Assembly (NCBI RefSeq): GCF_024793945.1
Contig: NZ_JANUSD010000002.1
Span: forward strand, 248,001-312,000
Direction: 5' to 3'
Length of the DNA stretch: 64,000 nt
Source: Emticicia fluvialis
Lineage (GTDB): Bacteria > Bacteroidota > Bacteroidia > Cytophagales > Spirosomataceae
The translations under genes and the position numbers were made by a program. Position 1 is the stretch's first letter. Each line of letters begins with the position of its first letter. Under the pieces are notes generated by a model. That model saw nothing but the letters and a program-made list of their open reading frames with translations. It was not told where the DNA came from and did no database searches. Positions 51,362-60,276 of the stretch are shown here, one piece after another.

Positions 51362-53209
51362 TCAAATGTCCTTTGCCGATAGGGTAAAGGACATTTTTTT
51401 TACCTCTTCGCCCTGCAATTGCTTTTCGTAAAGCTCTTTGTAAACGCCTGCTTTTTTTATTAATTCTTCATGCGTGCCTTGTTCAACAATTACTCCCTCA
51501 TCCAGCATCAGAATTTTATCGGCCAACTTGGCTGATGAAACCCGGTGAGAGATAATAACCGAAGTACGGTTCTTCATAATTCTTTCCAGGTTATTCAGAA
51601 TAATGTTTTCGGTGTTGGTGTCAACTGCCGACAGACAGTCGTCCAGTACCAGTATTCTGGGTTCGCGGGCTATGGCACGTGCAATAGAAAGGCGTTGTTT
51701 TTGTCCACCAGATAATGTAATTCCCCTTTCACCCAGTTTGGTTTCAAACTTGTCCGGAAAATCCATAATGTTTTTATACAAATCGGCATCTTTTACTGCC
51801 TGCACTACTTGTGCATCAGTAATGTCAGGCGAACCGAATTTGGCATTATTCAGAATGGTGTCTGAAAACAGGAATACTTCCTGTGGTACGTATCCCATCT
51901 GGCTGCGTACATGTTGAATGTTATAATCTTTAATAGAAGTACCATCAATCAGAATATCGCCCGATGTAGGGTCATACATTCTGCCAATCAGGTTGGCAAT
52001 GGTACTTTTGCCTGAGCCCGTTGTGCCGAGTATAGCCACCGACTCCCCGGCTTTAATATCCAGATTGAATCCTTTCAAAGCCTGAATACCTGAGTCCGGA
52101 TAAATGAAGTCTACGTTTCTGAATGTTATATCACCTTCAATTTCTTTGGTCAGGTTCTTTTCAGAAACAATATCGGTTTTTATCTGCAGAAATTCATTGA
52201 TGCGTTGTTGTGATGCCGCTGCTCTTTGTATCTGGCTTGAGGTCCATCCCAGTGCTGTCAGTGGCCATGTAAGCATAAAAACATACATGATAAACTCTGT
52301 GATATTGCCCGGTGTAAGCCTGCCGGCTATAATCTCCTGCCCGCCAATATAAACACAAAGCACTGTACTTAAGCCAATCAGCAAGGCAATGGTAGGCGAG
52401 AACAGCGCATCAAAACGGGTAAGCGACAACGATTTTGATTTATATACATTGCTTTCTTTTCTGAATCGTTCAACCGAGTCATCCTCACGGGCAAATGCTT
52501 TTAGCACTCTGATGCCCGAAAACGCTTCCTGAACAAATGTTGACAATTGGGAAAGGCTTCGCTGAATTTCTTCTGAACGCTTATTAACAGATGTACTTAC
52601 AAAAAATATACTGGCCGATAGCAAAGGCATAGGTAGTAAAACCCACCAGGTGAGCCTTTCATTTACAGAAAACATATAACTGATAACCAGTACAACCAGC
52701 ACCACCATGTTCATGAGATACATAATAGATGGCCCGATATAAACCCGCACCTTGCTCACGTCTTCCGAAATACGTGCCATTAAGTCGCCGGTGTTATTTT
52801 TCCTGTAGAAACTCAGGGGCAGTGATTGATAATGCGCGTAAATCTCGTTCTTCATGTCATACTCAATATGGCGCGACATCACAATCAGTGTTTGCCTAAC
52901 AGCAAACAGAAAAATGCCTTTCAGAATGGCCATTACTAAAATCAGTAATCCATAAACCCCTATGCTTGTGCTGAAAACATCATACATATCGTTCTGTACC
53001 CTGGTGTTGTCGAACAGCAGGTAAACATCATACGTTTCTTTTACAAGGTCCAGGGCATGGCGTACAACCTGTGCAGGTATGATACCAAAAAGATTCGATA
53101 TGATTGTAAAAATTGTACCCAGTATGAGGTACCATTTATATTTAAGCAGAAACTTGTTGAGGTAGGCTAAATGCTTCACAAAAAATACAGGTTTTATTTC
53201 GGCAGGCAT
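51362..53209 (-). CDS. ABC exporter, ATP-binding and membrane domains fused
   Basis: A 615-residue half-transporter. The N-terminal half has about six transmembrane helices (about residues 20-320) and a coupling region. The C-terminal ATPase (about 345-590) shows Walker A GTTGSGKST, signature LSGGQKQR and Walker B ILVLDDCLSAVD. The MsbA/LmrA type exports lipids or drugs as a dimer. Its last codons include the stem of a strong terminator. It stands alone, on the opposite strand to the pterin genes, so its substrate is unknown. Confidence 0.93.
   Translation of the reverse strand: MPAEIKPVFFVKHLAYLNKFLLKYKWYLILGTIFTIISNLFGIIPAQVVRHALDLVKETYDVYLLFDNTRVQNDMYDVFSTSIGVYGLLILVMAILKGIFLFAVRQTLIVMSRHIEYDMKNEIYAHYQSLPLSFYRKNNTGDLMARISEDVSKVRVYIGPSIMYLMNMVVLVVLVISYMFSVNERLTWWVLLPMPLLSASIFFVSTSVNKRSEEIQRSLSQLSTFVQEAFSGIRVLKAFAREDDSVERFRKESNVYKSKSLSLTRFDALFSPTIALLIGLSTVLCVYIGGQEIIAGRLTPGNITEFIMYVFMLTWPLTALGWTSSQIQRAAASQQRINEFLQIKTDIVSEKNLTKEIEGDITFRNVDFIYPDSGIQALKGFNLDIKAGESVAILGTTGSGKSTIANLIGRMYDPTSGDILIDGTSIKDYNIQHVRSQMGYVPQEVFLFSDTILNNAKFGSPDITDAQVVQAVKDADLYKNIMDFPDKFETKLGERGITLSGGQKQRLSIARAIAREPRILVLDDCLSAVDTNTENIILNNLERIMKNRTSVIISHRVSSAKLADKILMLDEGVIVEQGTHEELIKKAGVYKELYEKQLQGEEVKKMSFTLSAKDI
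51364..51400. terminator. Terminator between folE and the convergent ABC gene
   Basis: AAATGTCCTTT (51364-51374) pairs with AAAGGACATTT (51386-51396), perfect 11-bp stem, 11-base loop, and T7 at 51394-51400. On the plus strand it stops folE. It lies inside the last codons of the convergent ABC transporter gene. Confidence 0.88.
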
Positions 53210-53437
53210 ACTTTACCCGAAGAAACTATATAAAGCTAACAGCAATTTTTTGAAATTTGTTGCATCTTCGGTGAAAGCCCATAAAAATTATTCTGAGGTA
53301 ATTCTTTCGCCTTCTAATCTGAAATAGCCTTGTGCCGGTGGTAAGCCGGCCACTTCTAAATTAAATTGTTTGTTGCAAAGTATTTTTTTAACTTGTATGC
53401 TTCAAATATTCACCCCTCTACTATAATAATCTTAACA

Positions 53438-54724
53438 ATGAAAAACCTTATCAATCGTCGTGATTTTATCCGGCAAGGTGGTGCAGCAGCATTAGGAATG
53501 GCACTATTACCCGGCATGGTGCGCAAAGTAGCTCCCAGCGACCGTCTGCGAGTAGCCCATATCGGCCTTGGCGGAATGGGCAACAGCCACATGAACTGGT
53601 TTGCCGCTTTGCCTGAGGTAGAGGTAGTGGCATTGTGTGATGTTGATTCTGAACACCTGAACGCCAGTCTCAAAAGCCTGCAAACCAAGCAACCCAATAC
53701 CAAAGCACAAGGCTATGCCGATTTCAGACATATTCTTGACCGTAAAGACATTGACGCCGTAACCTGCGCCACCCCCGACCACTGGCACGCCCAGGTAGCT
53801 ATTATGGCTTTTCAGGCCGGAAAAGATGTTTATGGCGAAAAACCGCTATCTTATAACGTAAGAGAAGGCCAGCAGATGCTGAAAGCCATGAAGAAGCATG
53901 ACCGTATTTTTCAGCTGGGTACCCAGATACACGCCGGCGATAACTACCACAGGGTTGTGGAGCTGATTAAAGCAGGTGCCATTGGTAAAGTACATACTGT
54001 AAGATTATGGAAAAGCGGCTTCCCTCCGGTTTTAGGGCCTGCCAATTACCAGACGCCACCTGCAAACCTTAACTGGGACATGTGGCTAGGGCCTGCGCCT
54101 TATTCGCAGTACACGCCTGAGCGCTGCCATTTTACCTACCGTTATTTTCTTGATTATTCAGGCGGGGTGTTTCAGGATTTCTGGTGCCACATTGCTGACG
54201 TAGTCTGGTGGGCTATTGAACCTAAAGGTCTAACAACTATAAAAGCCAAAGGAGAAGCACCTGAGGGCATTGGCGATGCACCTAAATGGATAGATATTGA
54301 TTACCAGTTTGATGGCCTGAAATTGCACTGGACATCTCAGCCACCGGCCAATGTAGCAGGTGCCGAAAAAATGGGGATAGGGGCGTACTTTGAAGGTGAA
54401 AAAGGAACCCTGCTTTGTGATTATGGCTCTCGCACTATCACCATCAATGGAATTGCCATGAAAGATATACCAGAGATACCGGTTACAATTGTCCGTTCTG
54501 CGGGGCATCAGCAAAACTTTGTTACGGCTGTAAAGAACCGCTCTTTACCGGAGTCTCACCTGGAATACGCCCGGCAGATGACCATGCCCATGCACCTGGG
54601 GCTGATTTCGTACAGATTGGGCCGTGAGCTACACTGGAATGCCAGAAAAGAAAGATTCAGACACGATTCTGAAGCCAATGCAATGCTTTCGAGGGAATAT
54701 CGCAAAGGTTGGGACCTGATATAA
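53438..54724 (+). CDS. Tat-exported Gfo/Idh/MocA oxidoreductase
   Basis: I chose the ATG at 53438 because it opens the twin-arginine signal MKNLINRRDFIRQGG; an upstream frame start at 53366 would put it inside. The 428-residue protein has a Rossmann fold with AHIGLGGMGNSHMNW (about residues 40-54) and the Lys of GKDVYGEKPLSYN (about 128-140). The 228-bp gap before it holds a GTGCCGG/CCGGCCAC hairpin at about 53332-53353. It shares its layout with the larger oxidoreductase at 23927-25390, so they are paralogs. The exported group acts on unknown sugar substrates. A strong terminator follows. Confidence 0.9.
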   Translation: MKNLINRRDFIRQGGAAALGMALLPGMVRKVAPSDRLRVAHIGLGGMGNSHMNWFAALPEVEVVALCDVDSEHLNASLKSLQTKQPNTKAQGYADFRHILDRKDIDAVTCATPDHWHAQVAIMAFQAGKDVYGEKPLSYNVREGQQMLKAMKKHDRIFQLGTQIHAGDNYHRVVELIKAGAIGKVHTVRLWKSGFPPVLGPANYQTPPANLNWDMWLGPAPYSQYTPERCHFTYRYFLDYSGGVFQDFWCHIADVVWWAIEPKGLTTIKAKGEAPEGIGDAPKWIDIDYQFDGLKLHWTSQPPANVAGAEKMGIGAYFEGEKGTLLCDYGSRTITINGIAMKDIPEIPVTIVRSAGHQQNFVTAVKNRSLPESHLEYARQMTMPMHLGLISYRLGRELHWNARKERFRHDSEANAMLSREYRKGWDLI

Positions 54725-54750
54725 GTACACATACTTTTTTCATTTTAGAA

Positions 54751-54783
54751 GAGGGGCTGTCTTGTTGCAAGGCAGCCCCTTTC
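54751..54783 (+). terminator. Terminator after the Gfo/Idh gene
   Basis: GGGGCTGTCTT (54753-54763) and AAGGCAGCCCC (54769-54779) form an 11-bp stem with one G-T wobble, five-base loop, then TTTC. Confidence 0.85.
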
Positions 54784-54888
54784 TTAACAATTTTATATCA
54801 ATGAGTTTGACAGAATTTTTACTGATTTATACTACATTGCCGCCATTTGGCACTTCTTGAAGTTTTTACTTTATTAGTCAATACCATC

Positions 54889-56145
54889 ATGTTTCGCTTC
54901 TCAAAAAATGTATTTTTTCTGATGGCAGTGATTTTTGCCGGTGGTTCGGTATCAGTTTTTAGCCAGAACGCAAAAAAGCCTTATGTAGTTATGGTTTCGT
55001 TTGATGGTTTCAGACATGATTATGTAGAGAAATACCAGCCAGAAAATATCAGGAAATTTATAAAAAAAGGAGCCGCTGCCACCAGAATGCTGCCTTCGTA
55101 TCCCAGCAAAACATTCCCCAATCATTACACGCTGGTAACAGGATTGTATCCTGAGCATCATGGGCTGGTAGACAACAGTTTTTATGATGCAGGCAGAGAC
55201 GCCCACTATACCATCAGGCAGAGAGACAAAGTGGAGGACTCATATTATTACGGCGGCCAGCCCCTCTGGCAATTGGTACAGCAACACGGCATGAAAGCGG
55301 CTTCATTTTTCTGGGTGGGTTCAGAGGCGCCGGTAGGGGGCCAGTATCCATCCTATTTTCATAAATATGATGGTGCCGTGCCGTATAAAAACCGTATTCA
55401 GGCGGTTTTTGACTGGTTGAATCTGCCGGAGGCACAAAGACCACATCTGATAACTGTTTACTTTGACATGGTAGATACCAAAGGGCATGAGTATGGCCCC
55501 AATGCGCCTGAAACCAAAGCCGCAGTAATGCAGGCAGATAGTCTGGTTGGGTTGCTTATGAACGGTTTAAAGAAGATAAAATTACCTGTGGATGTAATAC
55601 TGACAGCAGACCACGGAATGTATGAAATGAAAAACCAGCCCGAAACATTTATTTATACCGAAGACCTGCTGGAGGGATTTGATAAAAACGACTTTGTGTT
55701 TGTGAATAGTGGTACGCACGCCGGTATTTTTCTGAAAAATAAAGGTATTGAAGATGCTATTATCCGGTCTATCGGTGCCAGGCAGAAGCATTTTAAAGTG
55801 TACAAAAGAGCAGATATGCCACCGCATCTGCATTTCAATAATCACCTCCGAATCGGTGATATAATGCTACTGGCTGAACCCGGCTACGGGTTTTATTCAA
55901 AAGAAAGCCTTACCAAAAGACCCGAGGTCAGAAAGGTTTGGGGGGTACATGGGTACGACCCCCAGGCCGTACCCGAAATGGGAACCATTTTTTATGCGCA
56001 GGGGCCACATATTAAAAAAGGAATGGAAATCCCTGAGTTTAAGAATATCCATGTCTATCCATTCATAGTAACTTTATTGGGGATACCCATGCCTGCCGAT
56101 ATTGATGGCGATGCCACAGTATTACAAGCAATTATTAAGAAATAA
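54889..56145 (+). CDS. Exported nucleotide pyrophosphatase/phosphodiesterase (alkaline phosphatase superfamily)
   Basis: I chose the ATG at 54889, which starts the signal peptide MFRFSKNVFFLMAVIFAGGS; a longer frame starts at 54847. The 418-residue enzyme has the metal-binding Asp in VSFDGFRHDYV (about residue 38), the catalytic Thr in PSKTFPNHYTLVTGLYPEHH (about 77), DMVDTKGHEYGP (about 196-207) and a second metal site in TADHGMYEM (about 248) and NSGTHAG. This is the ectonucleotide phosphodiesterase pattern, cleaving nucleotides or phosphodiesters outside the cytoplasm. Substrate not determined. Confidence 0.9.
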   Translation: MFRFSKNVFFLMAVIFAGGSVSVFSQNAKKPYVVMVSFDGFRHDYVEKYQPENIRKFIKKGAAATRMLPSYPSKTFPNHYTLVTGLYPEHHGLVDNSFYDAGRDAHYTIRQRDKVEDSYYYGGQPLWQLVQQHGMKAASFFWVGSEAPVGGQYPSYFHKYDGAVPYKNRIQAVFDWLNLPEAQRPHLITVYFDMVDTKGHEYGPNAPETKAAVMQADSLVGLLMNGLKKIKLPVDVILTADHGMYEMKNQPETFIYTEDLLEGFDKNDFVFVNSGTHAGIFLKNKGIEDAIIRSIGARQKHFKVYKRADMPPHLHFNNHLRIGDIMLLAEPGYGFYSKESLTKRPEVRKVWGVHGYDPQAVPEMGTIFYAQGPHIKKGMEIPEFKNIHVYPFIVTLLGIPMPADIDGDATVLQAIIKK

Positions 56146-56159
56146 TACCCAATGGTTTT

Positions 56160-57662
56160 TCAGGAGAAAGTTTTCTCTTTCAGGCGTAGAGCTTCTGTTG
56201 TGCGCGCTCTTACAGCTAATGCGAGTTCGGCATCGGTTTCAAGCGATTGCCCGTAAGACGGAATAAGCTTTTGCAATTTGCTTTGCCATTTTGGAGAGGC
56301 TTCTAATGCCGGAAAGCACTTTTTTATTAAATCGAGCATAATAGAAACAGCAGTAGAAGCACCAGGAGAAGCACCCAGTAAAGTAGCCAGTGAGCCGTCT
56401 TTGGCATAGACTACTTCAGTGCCGAATTCAAGTACGCCACCTTCTTTTTCGTCTTTTTTAATTACTTGTACGCGTTGCCCTGCTGTCATCAACTCCCAGT
56501 CTTCCAGTCTGGCAGTGGGCATATAATCCAGCAATGCTTCCAGGCGGTCTTGTGGCGACTGCGTTACTTGTTCAACCAGATATTTGGTAAGTGGTATATT
56601 ATGAGCCCCTGCCGAAATAAGTGGCCAGATATTATTCCATTTAACAGAGTGGGGTAAGTCCATATAAGAACCATGTTTCAGAAACTTGGTAGAAAAACCT
56701 GCAAATGGCCCAAAAAGCAGGGCTTTCTTGCCATCTATTATTCGGGTGTCCAGATGTGGAACAGACATAGGCGGAGAACCCACACTTGCTTTACCATATA
56801 CTTTAGCGCAGTGTTTTTCTATTAAATCTGGTTTGTTGCAAACCAGCCATTTACCGCTTATCGGGAAACCCCCATACCCGCGGCCTTCCGGAATATCAGA
56901 TTTTTCAAGTAGTGGTAACGAACCCCCGCCGGCGCCTATAAAAACAAACCGTGCCTTATGATTTTGCTCTTTGCCCGTATTCAGATTCTTTACCTCTATT
57001 TCCCATTCGCCGTTGTTTAGTCTTCTGATGTCTTCTACCTCATGGTGGAGATTCAATTCAACACCATCAGATTTTTCAAGATAATCAAACAAAAAACGTG
57101 ACACAGCCCCGAAGTTTACGTCAGTACCTATTTCCATGCAAGTGGCTGCCACTTGCTGTGTTTTGTCTCGCCCTTCCATAATCAGGGGCGTCCAATTTTT
57201 TATTTCATCATAATTGTCCGAAAACTCCATGTCTTTAAACAAATGATGCTGACGCAGTGCCTGATATCGTTTTTTCAGATATACAGTGTTTTCTTTACCC
57301 CATACAAAACTCATGTGGGGTATGCGCCGTATCATCTGGCCCGGGTCATTGATGATGCCTTCCTGTACCAAAGTAGACCAGAACTCTTTGGAGGTTTCAA
57401 ACGAGGCAGCAATTTTAACGGCTTTATCTATATTGATACTGCCGTCAGGTTTTTCAGGCGTATAGTTGAGTTCGCAGAAAGCAGAATGGCCTGTGCCGGC
57501 GTTATTCCAAGCTTCCGACGACTCCGCCGTTACTCTGTCCATTCGTTCAAAGATTTTTATTTTCCATTCAGGTTCCAGTTTTTTTAATAAGGTACCCAGC
57601 GTGGCGCTCATGATACCGGCGCCAATCAGAATAACATCACTTACGCTATCATTACTTGTCAT
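56160..57662 (-). CDS. mqo: Malate:quinone oxidoreductase
   Basis: A 500-residue flavoprotein. The FAD-binding start is VILIGAGIMSATLGTLLKKL (about residues 10-29), and NNAGTGHSAFCELNYTPE lies near 53-70. Mqo oxidises malate to oxaloacetate and passes electrons to the quinone pool, an alternative to NAD-linked malate dehydrogenase in the TCA cycle. The length matches the family. It is the second gene in a run of minus-strand genes ending at 56160 beside the convergent phosphodiesterase (14 bp apart). Confidence 0.95.
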   Translation of the reverse strand: MTSNDSVSDVILIGAGIMSATLGTLLKKLEPEWKIKIFERMDRVTAESSEAWNNAGTGHSAFCELNYTPEKPDGSINIDKAVKIAASFETSKEFWSTLVQEGIINDPGQMIRRIPHMSFVWGKENTVYLKKRYQALRQHHLFKDMEFSDNYDEIKNWTPLIMEGRDKTQQVAATCMEIGTDVNFGAVSRFLFDYLEKSDGVELNLHHEVEDIRRLNNGEWEIEVKNLNTGKEQNHKARFVFIGAGGGSLPLLEKSDIPEGRGYGGFPISGKWLVCNKPDLIEKHCAKVYGKASVGSPPMSVPHLDTRIIDGKKALLFGPFAGFSTKFLKHGSYMDLPHSVKWNNIWPLISAGAHNIPLTKYLVEQVTQSPQDRLEALLDYMPTARLEDWELMTAGQRVQVIKKDEKEGGVLEFGTEVVYAKDGSLATLLGASPGASTAVSIMLDLIKKCFPALEASPKWQSKLQKLIPSYGQSLETDAELALAVRARTTEALRLKEKTFS

Positions 57663-57710
57663 ATTTTTAATCGGTTTTTAAGAACCTTAAATGGGTATCA
57701 GAGACCTTCA

Positions 57711-60212
57711 TTACTGTTTCATAATCACCCCAAATAAAGAGCCTAATGCCTGCACGGCATCATTGATTACTTCCTCGTTTTCTACTTCTATTTTCAGAAA
57801 CACACGGCCAGTCTCATCTTTTTGCGTAATACTGTCTATCATGTCTCTGGTTGCCTGTGGGTCTTTCAGGGTTTTACCTAACTGTGCTAAAAAATGAATG
57901 CCAGTCTGAATTAGCTCATGCGTTGGCTTGCTGCTATTAGTATTGATGGCGGGCTCTGGCTCTGGTTGATTTACATCATCATCACCCGGAAAAGCCGCCG
58001 ACTCATGGGTTGTGCTTGCGGTAGTTTCATCGGCAATTTCATATTTAATATTTTCTTCAGCATTTTCAGCAACTTCTTCGGGTTCTGTCATCTGGTTGTC
58101 TTCAGGCACAAGTGTCTCCACCGAGTCCATAAATTGCCTGAACTCATCTTCACCTACAAAGATGGTGTCTTCTCCGCCGTCAAGTACGCCCTTTGCTATC
58201 GCGCCTTTAAATTGCAGTACATCCAGCATACGTTGTTCTATAGTACCTGCGGAAATGAGATTGATAATGGAAACGTTGTTTTCTTGTCCGAGCCTGTAAA
58301 TACGGCCAATTCTCTGTTCAAGCACCGCCGGGTTCCAGGGGATATCCAGATTAATCAGTAAAGAGGCATTTTGCAGATTCAGGCCTACGCCTCCGGCATC
58401 TGTTGATAAAAATACACGGCTGGCAGGGTTGGTTTGAAAGTTCTCCAGTAATTCTTTTCGTTTTAGGCTTTCAATCCCTCCGTGCAGGTGTTCAAACTGT
58501 ACATGCCGTTTTTCGAGTTCTTCGGCTACCAATCGGGTCATCCGTTCCCACTGGCTGAAAACCACCACTTTTTCATCTGAATGCTGCAATACTTCATCCA
58601 GAATATTCATTACCTCATCTACCTTGGTATCATGTCTTGTTTTCTGGTCAAGTATAAAGGTGCTGTCACAAATCATCCGCATCTGGTTGAGTGTCAATAT
58701 CAGGCGTTTGCGGTCTGTTTCGTTCAGGAATCCTGCCTTTCGCCACCTTGTTACCAATTTGGCTACATTGTCTCCCAAATCGTTATGGATTTTTGTCTGC
58801 TGGGGTGTCATTGGCACCAGCAGGTTTTTATCCATCCGTATGGGTAATTCAGAAAGTACCTCCTTTTTTGTCCGTCTTAATAATACATCGCTCAGGTCTG
58901 CTGCAATCTTGTTCAGATTCTTATAGCCAATAATTTGCCCCGACTCATCAGTTATCTGATGTTCGTTCAGAAAATGATGCATTGGGCCTAACCGGTACAC
59001 ATCTATAAACTGCATAATTGAATACAGTTCTTCCAGCTTGTTTTCAATGGGGGTGCCGGTCAAAACTATGGCGTAAGGTGTAGAAATCTTTTTAATTTGC
59101 TGCGAAACCTTCGTTTTCCAGTTCTTGATACGCTGGGCTTCATCCAGAATAACCAGGTCAGGCTCCATTCTGTTCAGCCAGTCAAGGTCATGTGTCATGG
59201 TATGGTAACTTACCACCACATAAAAGGCATCTGTACTGCGCCAGTAGCGATCTTTGCGCTTTTGCAGGCTACTTTCCACTACATAAACACTGCTGTCTGT
59301 AAATCTTTCAATTTCGGCCTTCCACTGATATTTTAGCGAAGTAGGACACACCACCAGAACCCGGTTAATACCCAGCTCTTTTTTGTAGAGTTCGGCAGTG
59401 GCAATGGCCTGCAGGGTTTTACCAAGCCCCATTTCGTCGGCTATCAGGCTTTTACCAGCCAGAGCAGCAAAAAAGACACCTTTGCGTTGATAAGGGAAGA
59501 GTGATGCCTTTATCAGGTTATTGAAATAACCGTCGTTTTCGCCATCAGGAATAACCCGCCAGAGGTAATCCCGTCGGCGTATCTTATCTCTTTCGGCAAT
59601 TACAAAATCAAGGGCATCAGGGTAGCACCTGAAAGTATTGCTTAATGCTGCGGCTTTTTCAAGAAACAACTCAAATACAGCAAAAGAAGCAGGCTTTAAG
59701 GTTCCATCGGCATTAAAATAGGTTTGTGCCAGCGCTTCAAATTCATCTTTCTTATAAGCACCGATACGGATTCTGATCAGTCGGCCATGCCTGTAATCGA
59801 CATATACAGAGGTATAAGCAGGCTCAAAACCATCTTTCATGGCTTTTTTGAAGCCTTTCAGTTCGCTCAGATGGTGCATTACTGCACTGATATGCTTGCA
59901 GACACCAAGGCGGTTCGTCTTGAAATCGAAGCAATCGCAGTAGTTCCGGCTGTCGTCGGCACTTCTGATAGCAACTTTGTATGTATTATTGGTGAGGGCA
60001 TTGGTTACCTGGAAATCGGAGAAGAACTCCCGGTTGCCCACATTGATGATTCTGAATTCGTGTTCATTGTCTTTTCCGAATTGCCTGCGTAATGCCACCT
60101 GCCATTCTTCAAGGGTCAGATTATCCGGTTTGCGATGATAGGATATTTTCTTAGGTATTTCAACCTTGCTTTTCTTGGTATCCTTGCCCGGAGATGTTTT
60201 TTTAATTGCCAT
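57711..60212 (-). CDS. SNF2-family helicase with SWIM zinc finger
   Basis: I chose the Met at 60212 (MAIKKTSPGKDTKKS) because it begins a basic leader of the usual form; an upstream in-frame Met at 60254 is less likely. The protein of about 833 residues has a SWIM finger CDCFDFKTNRLGVCKH (about 92-107). It then has a Snf2 ATPase with DEMGLGKTLQ (about 258), DEAQRIKNW, and motif VI QRIGRIYRLGQ (about 645). A Glu/Thr-rich tail is at about 700-780. The family remodels or translocates along DNA; bacterial RapA-like or repair roles are possible. Exact function unknown. Confidence 0.92.
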   Translation of the reverse strand: MAIKKTSPGKDTKKSKVEIPKKISYHRKPDNLTLEEWQVALRRQFGKDNEHEFRIINVGNREFFSDFQVTNALTNNTYKVAIRSADDSRNYCDCFDFKTNRLGVCKHISAVMHHLSELKGFKKAMKDGFEPAYTSVYVDYRHGRLIRIRIGAYKKDEFEALAQTYFNADGTLKPASFAVFELFLEKAAALSNTFRCYPDALDFVIAERDKIRRRDYLWRVIPDGENDGYFNNLIKASLFPYQRKGVFFAALAGKSLIADEMGLGKTLQAIATAELYKKELGINRVLVVCPTSLKYQWKAEIERFTDSSVYVVESSLQKRKDRYWRSTDAFYVVVSYHTMTHDLDWLNRMEPDLVILDEAQRIKNWKTKVSQQIKKISTPYAIVLTGTPIENKLEELYSIMQFIDVYRLGPMHHFLNEHQITDESGQIIGYKNLNKIAADLSDVLLRRTKKEVLSELPIRMDKNLLVPMTPQQTKIHNDLGDNVAKLVTRWRKAGFLNETDRKRLILTLNQMRMICDSTFILDQKTRHDTKVDEVMNILDEVLQHSDEKVVVFSQWERMTRLVAEELEKRHVQFEHLHGGIESLKRKELLENFQTNPASRVFLSTDAGGVGLNLQNASLLINLDIPWNPAVLEQRIGRIYRLGQENNVSIINLISAGTIEQRMLDVLQFKGAIAKGVLDGGEDTIFVGEDEFRQFMDSVETLVPEDNQMTEPEEVAENAEENIKYEIADETTASTTHESAAFPGDDDVNQPEPEPAINTNSSKPTHELIQTGIHFLAQLGKTLKDPQATRDMIDSITQKDETGRVFLKIEVENEEVINDAVQALGSLFGVIMKQ

Positions 60213-60276
60213 TTCAAAATTGTAAAAAACAGATGAAAAGTATTCAAATTGCAACTTATGAATTTTATGGCCGAAG

